Assembly (NCBI GenBank): GCA_000328365.1
Contig: KB293438.1
Span: forward strand, 116,029 to 180,028
DNA length: 64,000 bases
Direction of reading: 5' to 3'
Source of the DNA: Capitella teleta
Taxonomy: Eukaryota > Annelida > Polychaeta > Capitellidae
Position 1 is the first letter of the stretch, and each line of letters begins with the position of its first letter. Positions 10,061 through 21,349 of the stretch are shown in pieces. Made by a program: the position numbers and the translations under genes. Below the pieces are notes generated by a model. That model did no database searches. It was not told the origin of the DNA and saw only the letters and a list, made by a program, of their open reading frames with translations.

Positions 10061-10992
10061 GTAAGTATAATATAAGTACATATGTATACATGTATGTATT
10101 TTCCGTATGACATCAATATATATCAAATTTTTCGAAATTAGTTATATTAAATAAATAAGCATATAATCCTCATGATAGCCGACCAATAATTTGGAAGTGT
10201 GGGTGCAGCGGCATTCAATTATCATATTGAGATGCACCCTGAAGATTCAATATGTAAATGTTTAATTACATATACTTAATATAGAAGTTTTTAATTACAT
10301 TAACTATTAATGTATCAGGAGGCTCGGGGTTGCTACCCGAATTAATTCGTCTGCATGGTTTTGTCATCCGAAAACATCTGCAATATCTTTGATAAAATTA
10401 TAAATCCAAAGTTGTGGCAAAGCATTAAATGAGCAGGTCTCACCCCGCACGTTTAACACCACCCAAATGAATGGCACGGTCAAATGTAACGACGCTATAT
10501 GTATTTACGTATTTATGTACAATTATAATTCAAACTAATCAAAAATTCTTATGATCAGCTTGAATTCATAAATAACACTCTGGTTCTTCCCCACCCACAC
10601 GAAAAATGAATTCTCCGAGAAAGCAAGCATAATCCCATGCAGTTCTGTGGGGTAAAGGGCCTTGAGGGGAAGGGGGTGGGATTGGATGAATAACAAGATA
10701 TTCGTAAGCAGAGAAGGGGCTTTTGATGAAATGGGCTTCTGGAAGAGAACTTGGAGCTTCGCCCGTGAACTTGAAATAAATGAGATTCTTGCAGAGTCGA
10801 GAGTTAATCCCATTTACGTTGAGGTGAATGTACTTAAAGCGCTTCTCCAGAAAGCTCTTGGACCCGAAAAGCAATCTCTTCTGCACTCTGTCCACTTCTT
10901 TGTCGTCTGGTTAAACCCTTTCACGCAGCCTTATCTCTTCATCTCATTGCCCCGTCTGATAAAAAGCTTCCTTTAACACAATGACTTTCTTG
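10061..10992. other. non-coding stretch with a weak LINE-like frame
   Basis: On the minus strand at 10740-10910 the frame RVQKRLLFGSKSFLEKRFKY recalls the RVQRRxxxx...YEERLKxL block near the C-terminus of LINE reverse transcriptases. The match is weak and alone, so it is not called as an element. The rest is AT-rich and shows nothing. Confidence 0.3.
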
Positions 10993-11057
10993 TGACGTCA
11001 CTGTGACGTCATGTTTTGGGTCACTGTGACGTCATGCTTTGGGTCACTGTGATGTTA
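10993..11057. promoter_or_regulatory. cluster of CRE palindromes in a short tandem repeat
   Basis: Three perfect cAMP-response elements TGACGTCA lie at 10993-11000, 11004-11011 and 11027-11034, and a decayed fourth (TGATGTTA) at 11050-11057. The last three are part of a ~23-base tandem unit (GGGTCACTGTGACGTCATGC). CREB/ATF factors bind this palindrome. No transcription start or gene is evident nearby, so it may be an enhancer or simply a spreading minisatellite. Confidence 0.55.
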
Positions 11058-12196
11058 TATCTTGATTTACGCCAACACTAAACGTCTCAACAAGCCTTGC
11101 TGGAGTGTGTAAATGTTGTAGCCCTTTAAAAGCAGTCCATCGGAGTTACGTCATAATGGCAATTAAACGTTTAATTAACACCCCATCATGTATCTCATGA
11201 AGCTGGTGCTATCAACCACTCTCCAATATGAAAATCAGCAAAATCCCCCAATTACTGAATGAGGTTTCAACATTCAAGCAGTTGTCAGCTCACTAGATGC
11301 ATGCATATCCAGTTAGCACTGTTATAGGAAGTCGTTCTCTATGCGCGCGCATGCACTGAAGCCAAAGGAGGGATAAGCGAGGGTGTTGACCCCTGGATAT
11401 CCACGGGATCCACACTGATCACTCCAGGGCGTTGTTATCCTTGGTCGTCGGCTGAGTCGTTTCAGTGAGTGCAGTCCTTGTGCTGCATCTAAATGATCAT
11501 TAAGCGATCTAAATCCTTTCCTATCTGAAGCGAGCCTCGTGGATCGAAATGTCCGCTCGTAATGAGCTGCTTGCAATGCGTGTCGATCAATCACATTAAA
11601 TGGGTAATGTTTTATTGCAGCATGCATAGTTTGTGACAAGGAGAGAGTTGGTTGTTGCTGTGTACAGATATCTTACGTATTATAAGAAGTCGTTGTTAAC
11701 AGAAATATAATTGGTTAAAGGTTCTCCTCATATGTAAGCCTTAATAGTGACACTACTCATAATTGGATCCAAATTAACACTGTTATTGTGTGGGTTATTA
11801 AATTATTCACTCATTGATTAAATTACCGATAAGGATAATATGAAAGAAGAATTAAATCCCTAAATTCATTAGAATTTGATCATTTATGCAACCAGACTAA
11901 TTAGATTGATAATAAAATCAGCATTTTATACAAAACCGAAATAATAATATGCAAATTAAATCAAAATTCTAGATTGCCAAGCTAATTAAGTGATTTCAAT
12001 CACTTTTTATTGAATAGGCAAATATATTTATTTGAGTTTAATTAACGTTTTATCCGTGGTCACTTCTGGACCCGTTCTCCAAAAGCAGAATTAAACTGCG
12101 TCACAAAATGATGTCATTGTTATTTAAATATGAATATGTCTGGCAATGTAGACGGAATCTCACCATGAGAAGGTACAGCTCGGCGCCAAGAAGGCG
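11058..12196. other. non-coding, AT-rich
   Basis: No gene, repeat or motif is recognised. An open frame on the minus strand at 11322-11639 has no coding character that I can support. Confidence 0.4.
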
Positions 12197-12614
12197 GTTT
12201 CCATGACAACCTTCAACCTAAAGGTTTATTGTAAGCAAAGGGGTTATGTTTATAGAAAAGGTTACATCCAATAATGCTGGACGGTATCAATATGTTGCTT
12301 TCTCATTCATCAATACAATTGCTATTGGAATGAATTGCAAGGCACGGGACGGAGGAGGGGACTGTCAAACCTGTGTTGAAGATCACTCTGAATATGATTC
12401 GGTCTTGACGTGCTTCTGTAAATCCTGTCATTAATGCCCGGATGTGGAGATAAACAACTTAAAGGTCATCTGCTTAAAGATTAAAGTTCATATGCCTTTT
12501 GATCTATTTTGGGTCAAAATATACATTACCATTAACTTTTAGACAGCTTAAGGCTACTAATACTTTGGAATAATATTATTGTGCTATTAGAGCCAAAACT
12601 GTTGCCATGGAAAC
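12197..12614. promoter_or_regulatory. pair of RFX X-box-like motifs
   Basis: GTTTCCATGACAAC at 12197-12210 and GTTGCCATGGAAAC at 12601-12614 fit the RFX X-box (GTNRCC then RGYAAC, or their relaxed forms). About 70 bases after the second, ATGGTCGTCACAG at 12685 is followed by a donor GTAAGA, so a very short first coding exon (four codons) is conceivable. X-boxes lying 60-150 bases before a start codon mark ciliary genes in many animals. No further exons of such a gene were found. Confidence 0.4.
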
Positions 12615-15600
12615 AGGTTTTTAAATCAACCGAATTTAAATTTCAACGGTGAATCCCCATGAATCATTATCAGTGTATAACATAATGGTCGTCACAGGTA
12701 AGATAATCCATCTAGGTATCAAGGTATCAAACGTTTTGATGACACACGACCTTTAGCTAATGCCTGTAACTTCATGAAAGGGGTGTTAATTAAGGTTCTA
12801 GTTAAATTTTATGATGTTTCATTATAGCATATGTAATTATGATTATATAAACTCTGTCTACGTGTGTAGATCTTTGGATAGAGAGCTTGCAGGCGAATGC
12901 TTCCATCTCTCAAGAGGCAATCAATGATACTGTGGTCGGAAATGCGCGCCGAAAAGCGGGAAACAAATATTAAATCTATCGCTGTCAGATAACAAAATAC
13001 CTGGAATTAAGGTTTTCTAAGTATTGTATTGTCTATTAGAAACGCAGACTGCCCCACATGTATGATTCTAGTATATAAAACATGACTATTTCACATGAAA
13101 ACACACCCACTCTCTCTCTCTCGGTCATCATTTACGTAGCCACAACCTGTTCTCAATACTCTTCTTGCAATATCTGTTTAAGGTAAATAAAAGCCAATAT
13201 AATTATGAAGCTGTGGATACACTGGATAATCGATGTAGAAATGGAGTCACCACAGGAAGGAGGGTGGGGGTGACGCCATGACTATCTCTTCATTCTCGCA
13301 ATCTAAAGACCGCACTCGACCCTCGTTTCTCGCTTGTAGACACGTATTAATGCAGTTTAATGTCTCAGGTTGTACTGACCCGGAACGCACTATCAAAATG
13401 CCAAAATAACGCATTTCTTCCTGATTGAGTGTTCCCTTTATTCGAACAACAGGCCTTATAGAGATGTACATTTTGTGCTGATATCGGACAATATCAGCCG
13501 AGTGCACGGGAATTTTGTGAGTCATCGGGTGATATCTCACGCGGTTTTTCTCATTTGACTTGCCGATTATTATTGCAAAAAACATGTTATTCTATAACAT
13601 CGTTGTATTGTTTGCGTGTCTTGTAGTGAAAGACATCGCACTTAAATGATTACGCAATGTGGTATCAAAGATGGACTCTACAGAGAACCTCTTCATTCAC
13701 ATCCATTTGCAGGACTCGTCGTCGATATTTTCGGTCGAACATCTGACATTTTACGAGGCGTTGGCGGAGTGCTCGGTTCGGCCAATCACCAATTTTGACT
13801 CGCTTCTAACTCCCTGTTATCGCTGATTGGAGGTTCAGATATAGAACTTAGTTAACAATGACCGGTGTACAATGTAGTTAAAGTCTGGGGTCCAAATCAT
13901 CTCGGTGCGAAGGGCATTGAGAGGGCTGACTTGCTGGCCAAGGAAGTTCCCTCATTCAACACATAATTATGTACTATTTCTCCTTCTGATCCTAAAGCAA
14001 TCGCACACTTATTCCTGCGATGAAAAAAATGTATCCGAATTAATTAACATCACAGAAATTAACCAAAGCAGACAAAAGAGACGAGTCCATTTCCATTTAT
14101 AATTGTTTTCTATTTACCATTTAATTTGGCGTTGCATAATGGTTTTTCGTTTTTAGTAGGCGTAGGATGATTTAGGCGATCTATCTCACCAGGAAAGAAT
14201 TAGCATTGAACTAAATTAGACAATTAAATGAGTTTGAGTCGCGTTTCACTCAGATTTAGGATGGCATCGATCCGCTACACTGTACATCATTTCTTATGGG
14301 TCACCGAAATATTGTGGTGTAATTTATGTTTGAGGAAATGTGATGGTGTTACAGAACACCTGCTTACTGACCGCTTGCCAGTGGTAAATCAAACACTTAA
14401 TCTTTGCTTCAGTCTTCTAGACAAATATCTAGACTGTAAAACGCTCAATTTTCTCTCTTAAATCAAGTTAAAAATTTTCGCGGTTTTCTCACGTTCAGCA
14501 GCAAAAATTACATTCCGTGAAAACATTGATCGGATTTGGTCTTGTTTAACGCTAAAATCATCGAACCAATACATCCTTGCTGGCTAATTATGACTGCGGT
14601 TTCATCTGACGCACTGATATTTGCAAAACTCGACCGATAAAATTGAATTGCAAGAAATCCCTCTTAATCATGCCCTACAATCGATAATCAATTGCATTTC
14701 GCATTTCTTGAAATGACCACTCAAAAATCAATCCTTCAACTTCGTCAATCGGATTGGAAGGATAATATAATATATTCACTGCCCTAAAAATCATCAATAA
14801 AAATCCCAACTCGTATATCATCCGAGGGAAAGACATCGATACATATCTGTCATTAATAATCCATTGTCCCTCGCTGCAGCTAATTGATGGATGCACAACA
14901 TAATGCATTCCTTGAATGAACGATGGAACCAAACCAAAATAATGGTTCTACTTTGAACTCCTGTCTCAAAATACCTGTGCCCCAATGTGATGCATCTGGT
15001 GATGTCGTATCAGCTGATTATTATATGGTTATAGAAAACCACCTACATTGGGATAAATAGAAAACGAGCGATTTGCAAAGGAAATAGGCAGAAATAAAGA
15101 TTCACATCCCAAGCATATCCAACCCCTTCCACACATTCATCCGCCAAAACATCTTCCCAGTGATAAATGTCTGAATGCCTCATCCATCCTCTCCCCAATC
15201 CACCCAAGCCCCCACATCATCCTCCTCTTCCCCCTTTACAAATCCTTTTCATAAGTGCTTGGGCTCGTACTACACCTGAGAGCTGATTGATGGAGATAAA
15301 ATTACCATGGAAACGGGATTCGAACTCACCATGGCAACCCAAGAATTGGTGAGGACAGCTTTGTCAAAAATTTCCATAAATTGATTCGCTTCTAATGCAC
15401 AAATGCTGTCAGTGTGGCTTTCATTGGATGCAAGGGAAGATGCTTCAACTCGTTGCCGGAATTTACGCCAGATTTACTTTCTCTTGGCTCCCAGTTCTGA
15501 AATTTATTTATTATTTTAAAGTATTGATCAGTGTTTACAGCAGCAATGGCTGAACAACAGAAGCAATTAATAAAGAAAGCATAAACGAGAAACTAAAAAA

Positions 15601-17481
15601 AAAAAAAAAACAAAAAACCAAAAAAAAACCGGTTGTTTTAGAGCCTTAGCTGAAATCACTATTAAACAGTGAATTACTTGTCCAGCTCACAATAAAAAGT
15701 TATTAATCAATTATTTAATTGATATAATCATGTAATTATGGTGAATCACAAACATGCTATGTCCACGTGATTACAGACGGGTTCAATTTTGATTAATTAT
15801 ATGGGTAATGTGAAATTTTGATACTACAATACAACAATACAAAACAGGTGTTGTTTCTATGGCGTCCATTCTGACATACGGGGCTACCTTATCCTGATTT
15901 TTTCCTTATTGAGCACCAGACAAAAATCAACTTAGATTATGAATCCAAATTCTCATGAGCACGTTGACCAGGGTAGGAAAATAAAAACTCGTCCCTTCTT
16001 GGACAAGCAGCCAATGGCGGACGAAGAGCCCTCACGCCAATCATTTACAAGCTGTTACCCCAAAGGGCAATAAAGCCAGAGAAGCATCGGACGCGTGGGC
16101 AATTAACCCCGCTGAACCACTGAACATCGCTCAATGAGGAAAACCTATAATGAAGTGGTTCACTCGGACTCCGTGGTCCGCCGAGGCATTGGTGAAGGGA
16201 CTCACAATATGTGTACCATGGTGTCGAGTGCATACTAAATAGTCAGTTAACGAACTACAAAGGTCTTTACAGTCTTTTAGTTGGAGAGAGGGAAGGAGGC
16301 TTTGGGTGTTGCTAGATGATGCGTTGTTTACGTTTTGTTTCAAAGTAGTGTTGAAGGGTTAAAGTTTCTTTTGCTGTTCATTCAGGAAATGTTATTTGTT
16401 TAATTATGTATATCCATCCACCAGCTGTTGCGGCATTGTTTTTTGGTTCATAAACGTATTTGTTATTCAAAGTCCAGGCCTGGGTTATATTTTTGTGCTG
16501 ATGAAATATCCCTTTAGCATCGGCAATCTGTTGCCTCGAGAAAAACACATCATTTAATGAATGGTAATGATAATATAAAATAATAAAACCTAGCTTGAGT
16601 TAGACCCGTGGATTTAGAAAGCACTTCGTACATGACTACATGTAGTACCTGTGAACAAAATACTTGCCAGAAGTACTAGAATACAAAATGATTCGCATAT
16701 TTAAAATTTAGCAAGAAAAAAACGTACTGAACAAAATGAACCAGGTGTTTAGGAAACAAAAGTGGCATAATGAAGATGTGAAATGTTTGTGCACGAACCC
16801 TCATCAACATACAATGATCATTTTATACACTTGTCAGCTAATTTTAGAACTCCTGAAATAAGAGAAAAACAAAATCCGTGGTTGTTTGCAAGTGTATACA
16901 ATAAAGAACTGATACAAGGCATAGTTCTGGTTCTCCATATCTCAACAATTGATTGTATAACTGGACCTCATTCCCTGTTACGTGGGGATTCGTCGTCACA
17001 AATCAATCTTGACCTTCCCACTCACACAACTCTGACCTCTAAAGGGATGAATTGTACAGTCGAAAAGGAAATTGGTCAGTCCGGAGGGTTTACAGGGTTT
17101 GACATTGATTAATCTTGCAATTAAGGGAACACCTCCCCACTGTGGATATCCAGCAATTGTGGAGAGCATTACCATGTGTGGACGGTTCAAGGCTAAGTGC
17201 TAGACCAGTACCTGCAATGATACCCTGTCCTCTATGTTCCTCTAAACTTCCCGATTTAAGATTTTCGTAGTGAATTAAATACTAGGAAATACAGAAGTCA
17301 TACTTATATAAAATATTGCTGCATTGCAATGAGTTGACCCATATATTTAATTGGTGAAGGCATTGTACTTGCATATTAACATATATGGACCCTCGCTATA
17401 ATCAGCATCACCAATTAAAACATTAATTAGAATTAATACCTCTCGAAACGACACAGCTTGTATTTGGAATAATTAACGGCA
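12615..17481. other. long non-coding stretch
   Basis: Contains a (CT)n run at 13109-13122, an A-rich run at 15595-15630, and X-box-like motifs at 15301-15314 (ATTACCATGGAAAC) and 15325-15338 (CTCACCATGGCAAC). Open frames here, the longest on the minus strand at 13247-13585 and on the plus strand at 16783-17112, show no domain, splice or composition evidence of coding. Confidence 0.4.
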
Positions 17482-17489
17482 TATAAATA
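17482..17489 (+). promoter_or_regulatory. TATA box of the SGD-repeat gene
   Basis: TATAAATA lies 78 bases before the ATG at 17567, which puts transcription start near 17512 and leaves a 5-prime UTR of about 55 bases. Together with the signal peptide that follows, this makes a compact intronless gene likely. Confidence 0.65.
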
Positions 17490-17566
17490 CCCATGTTCTG
17501 TACACAGATCATTCGTTATCAGTATATGGTGAGTGTGGCCAGTGAATCAAACCCTGAGTCGCAATT

Positions 17567-18856
17567 ATGAAGTGGAGTATAGCTGTTCTGGCTTTGTGTC
17601 TGGCGGCGGTTACGGCTAGATCTCTAGAGGGGAGAGAAGATGTTGCAGAATTTGGAACAGACTTGGAGATGGTTTTGGACGACATGCTTGCAATTTCTGA
17701 AGAAATGGGAGGCCTTAGCGGAGACTTGAGTGGAGATATGGGAGAGGAAAGTGGTTACATTCTACTTCTACCACCGGGAAGTGGTGATGGACTACTGGCT
17801 AGTGGTGATCTTAATCTCCTGCCTGTGGGAAGTGGTGAGGAAGCATCGGGAAGTGGCGAGAAACTACTGGCCAGTGGTGATATCCTAAATCTGTCTTTAG
17901 GAAGTGGTGATGAGTCATTAAAAAGCATTGATGCACCAGGAAGTGGTGAAGAGCTGTTAGGTAGTGGTGACCTTCCGCTTCTGCCATTGGGAAGTGGCGA
18001 TCTGCCTCCTTTGCCATTGGGAAGTGGCGATCTTCCTTCTCTGCAATTGGGAAGTGGCGATCTACCTTCTCTGTCATGGGGAAATGGCGATCTTCCTTCT
18101 CTGCCTTTGGAAAGTGGCGATCTGCCTTCTCTGTCATGGGGAAGTGGCGATCTGCCTCCTTTGCCATTGGGAAGTGGCGATCTTCCTCCATTGCCATTTG
18201 GAAGTGGCGATCTTCCTTCTCTGCCATTGGGAAGTGGCGATCTTCCTTCTCTGCCATGGGGAAGTGGCGATCTACCTTCTCTGCCATTGGGAAGTGGCGA
18301 TCTTCCTTCTCTGCCATTGGGAAGTGGCGATCTTCCTCCTTTGCCATGGGGAAGTGGCGATCTTCCTTCTCTGCCATTGGGAAGTGGCGATCTTCCTCCT
18401 TTGCCATTGGGAAGTGGCGATCTGCCTTCTCTGTCATGGGGAAGTGGCGATCTACCTTCTCTGTCATTGGGAAGTGGCGATCTTCCTTCTCTGCCATTGG
18501 GAAGTGGCGATCTTCCTTCTCTGCCATTGGGAAGTGGCGATCTTCCTTCTCTGCCATTGGGAAGTGGCGATTTTCCTCCTTTGCCATTGGAAAGTGGTGA
18601 TCTTCCTTCTCTGCCATTGGAAAGTGGGGATATTCCTCTTCTGGGATTGGGAAGTGGGGAGGAGCTTTCTGGAAGTGGTGATGTTCCTCCAATACCATTG
18701 CCACTTGCTAATGATCATTTGGCTAGCATCAATCTTGTCACTGAGTCAAAATTTGAGAAAAAATGGTATAAGAGGAAGCAGCGTATGCTCGCCAAAAAGC
18801 AAGCAAAACGAGCACATAGATTGGCGATGAAACATATCGGTCTTGAAGGCAACTAA
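17567..18856 (+). CDS. secreted Ser-Gly-Asp decapeptide-repeat protein, candidate proteoglycan core (429 aa)
   Basis: Single-exon frame from ATG to TAA. Residues 1-19 form a clear signal peptide (MKWSIAVLALCLAAVTARS, likely cut after AVTA). Residues ~20-131 are acidic and already rich in SGD/SGE. Residues 132-361 are 23 tandem decapeptides, consensus GSGDLPSLPL, with Trp or Leu at position 10. The last ~45 residues switch to a strongly basic tail (KKWYKRKQRMLAKKQAKRAH). About 36 Ser-Gly pairs, nearly all followed by Asp or Glu, match the acidic Ser-Gly context at which xylosyltransferase starts chondroitin or heparan sulfate chains, so a serglycin-like proteoglycan core is plausible. An acidic, unglycosylated matrix or mineral-binding protein is the alternative. 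No cysteine occurs after the signal peptide, so the body is probably unfolded or polyproline-like. A TATA box precedes it; a possible polyadenylation signal is distant (AATAAA near 19470), with ATTAAA near 19022. No known family was recognised. Confidence 0.85.
   Translation: MKWSIAVLALCLAAVTARSLEGREDVAEFGTDLEMVLDDMLAISEEMGGLSGDLSGDMGEESGYILLLPPGSGDGLLASGDLNLLPVGSGEEASGSGEKLLASGDILNLSLGSGDESLKSIDAPGSGEELLGSGDLPLLPLGSGDLPPLPLGSGDLPSLQLGSGDLPSLSWGNGDLPSLPLESGDLPSLSWGSGDLPPLPLGSGDLPPLPFGSGDLPSLPLGSGDLPSLPWGSGDLPSLPLGSGDLPSLPLGSGDLPPLPWGSGDLPSLPLGSGDLPPLPLGSGDLPSLSWGSGDLPSLSLGSGDLPSLPLGSGDLPSLPLGSGDLPSLPLGSGDFPPLPLESGDLPSLPLESGDIPLLGLGSGEELSGSGDVPPIPLPLANDHLASINLVTESKFEKKWYKRKQRMLAKKQAKRAHRLAMKHIGLEGN
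17960..18649 (+). repeat. 30-bp coding minisatellite, 23 units
   Basis: Unit GGAAGTGGCGATCTTCCTTC followed by TCTGCCATTG, repeated without indels for 690 bases. Variation is mostly substitution: CCT/TCT swaps Pro and Ser, TTG/GGG-type swaps Leu and Trp at the tenth residue. Because the unit length is a multiple of three and the unit contains few stop triplets, long open frames also run across it in other frames on both strands; these are by-products. Confidence 0.95.
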
Positions 18857-20307
18857 AACTAAATATTTGCGGTTGAAAAAGGAAATAATTTTATTATTCG
18901 TATCACAAGTTCCAAAGATGATGAATCGGGGGAATGAAAAGAACTATAAAAAAAAGTTTGATGCTGCAGTCTCATAGCTGTTAAAATTTGATTCAGAAAT
19001 GGAATTATTACTTATCAAACTATTAAATTGATCAAATCAGCCATTTGCACCGCATTGTTTGTCATTTATTACTCAGCAATATGCAGTTGATGTAACATAC
19101 ATGTACTGGGTGTTTAATAACGAATAATGTCCAAATACTGACAGAAGCTGTTTTATTGAAGTGCAATAAGAGGTGAAGCACTCAGTCCAATATAGTGATG
19201 AATTAATTATGAGAAATGAAATAGAGAAATAGAAGCGAATGGTGAATGGAGTTCATCAACACTGTTGAGTCATTCAAAATTGAGGTTTCATAGAAAAACA
19301 CATTATTTACGGCGCTCATAAGTAATCAATTTTTTGGATTACCTTATATTCAGCGTACGTAGATTACCAATAGTGGCACAACATTTCTCTCGTCAATGCG
19401 TCTTGTAATTATTATAATGCTTTTATTCACCATTTGTGCACCGTTCATTTTTTTTATCACACGGATGAATAAACATGTATCTCATCTTATCTAATACAAT
19501 CTACTAGTTTAAAAATAATTTGAGGAGCACAAATAGTGACACATCCCAAATGATCGGATTTCTGACACCGCATAATGAAATAATCTATTGAAAGAAATTA
19601 CTGTTTATGGCACCTTATTTCATCCAATATGTTTATGTCCGGTATAAATATTAGGATGTTATACAGCCTTTTGTTGCAATCAAAATCGTTTCCGAATCGT
19701 TTGTGTTGATCAGTCGCTATACCAGCCTATTTTGGCACCGGTTGCCTTGCGAAATTCCGGGGTATTATGATGTCATTTCCATTTCCACTAGCCGCAGATT
19801 TATGCACCAAATCGATTTGCAGGAGAATTAGAACCACTAAATATGCACTGTTTATACACTGAAAACGATGTCAGGTGATTATTATTTTGTCCGGGATTGA
19901 TAAATTGGAATGTATATTTTGTGAATTAAGCCTTATATCGGCATTAAAATTGACCTTTGAAGGATTATTTTTCTTCTGAGCAACGCAATATTTTTTTTGT
20001 TCTTCGTAATGAGTCCCCATTCACCGGTAAAATCGCCGTGGAAAACCCTTTATATCAATTTGATTACTGCTGTTTCGATGCCAATTACCGATGAATTACG
20101 ACTTAGGCAGAGCAGAAATGGTCTTCGAAATGGTTTAGTTGCTCGATTGATTAGGTCCTTCAGAGGTGAAACAATACAACTTTAAAACGAAATTATAAGA
20201 ACAAAAAATCATAGTTGAATATTCACTACTCGTACATTTACATAGCCTCTATTTTAATTTTCAGATTGCAATAATTATTTTGTTTCTTACACCTCCTTTG
20301 AACCTTG
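18857..20307. other. non-coding flank of the SGD-repeat gene
   Basis: AT-rich, with candidate polyadenylation signals (ATTAAA near 19022, AATAAA near 19470). Nothing else is recognised. Confidence 0.4.
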
Positions 20308-20315
20308 ATCGGAAC

Positions 20316-21341
20316 TAGGGATGCACGATTTATACAATTTTCCGGATACCAGATATCCTGGAGAACACACTACCGGACATAGGATTGGATGGCGGAAATA
20401 TACATAATTTTACATTTATATAGAACTGAGCTGTTTTATGCAATACGTTGCGGAGACTCGCACTGTCATATAATGTCCTGTTATGAAACTAGTACCATGG
20501 TATGCCCGTGTCTTATCATTAATTATCCTGATTTGTATAGATATTTAAACAAAATGACAATTAGAATAGGAAGCATAACAATGCATAAATGAAACTTATA
20601 GAATTATCAATTAATAGTATAATCATGCCTTCAAGCATCTTTTGTAGGCTATTGGTTGTCATAGGGACACACAGAGCAACATATCTATAATGTGCAGGTT
20701 CTTGTAATAAAATGGGAAACAGTTCAATGTCAATGAGATTAAATTTAAGCCAAAACCGACGACTGAGGGGGATGTTCAAAAGCTATATACCATCTCTGGC
20801 AATCTAGACGACTTCATTTTAAAGCATCCACTGACCGTGAGAGAGTAGTCAAGCGTTAATGATATCTGACTTATCGTCGTTATGAAATTTAATGGAAGCT
20901 TCACCCAATAGCTATTCATATCTCGTTGCATGCAGTTATTGCAACCACATTCGTCATGTTTATTTATACAGGGTTGAATGAAAAAGATGTGGGGGAGATG
21001 CTGTGAAGGTTTCCAATAATAGTATTTGAACATTAATGGCCGTTTGAGAAGGGTAGATCTGCCTTTTGTTTGGGTTTTGTGTGTGTCGACGTCAAAGTAT
21101 GACGATGAAATTACAATTCTAGAGCCACATAGCTGAATTCGACTTCGTCTTGTCGGTTATTTGGCTCCGGAATCCCTTGAACTTGTTTACTTGATGATAA
21201 CCATTTCCTTCCTTTGACTTATCCCTTAATTTGTTTTTCAATATCCGAATCCGATTGTAAAATTTATGGATATCGGATATCCTATTAAGCGGCCGGGTAT
21301 CTGGATACCGGATACCGGATTCTGATATCCACGCATCTCTC
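20316..21341. mobile_element. non-autonomous hAT element, 1026 bp, with 8-bp target duplication
   Basis: The element is bounded by the perfect 8-base direct repeat ATCGGAAC (20308-20315 and 21342-21349), the duplication length made by hAT transposases. Ends are imperfect inverted repeats: TAGGGATGCACG at the left against the complement of the right end GAGAGATGCGTGG. Both ends run on into sub-terminal GGATATC/GGATACC repeats (GATACCGGATACCGGATTC on the right). The interior has no transposase-like frame. A 75-bp relative sits at 27782-27856. Confidence 0.85.
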
Positions 21342-21349
21342 ATCGGAAC

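Noticed and set aside
10662-10976. Overlapping open frames on both strands
   Set aside because: Mutual overlap in several frames and no coding signature; a faint LINE-like match on the minus strand is too weak to call.
13247-13585. 112-codon minus-strand open frame
   Set aside because: No domain, splice sites or compositional contrast; ATG has no supporting context.
16783-17112. 109-codon plus-strand frame beginning with ATG
   Set aside because: No recognisable features, and it lies just upstream of the SGD gene promoter without a polyadenylation signal.
17811-18830. Long open frames in other frames and on the minus strand over the SGD-repeat gene
   Set aside because: They arise from the 30-bp periodicity of the coding repeat and have no start context, signal peptide or termini of their own.
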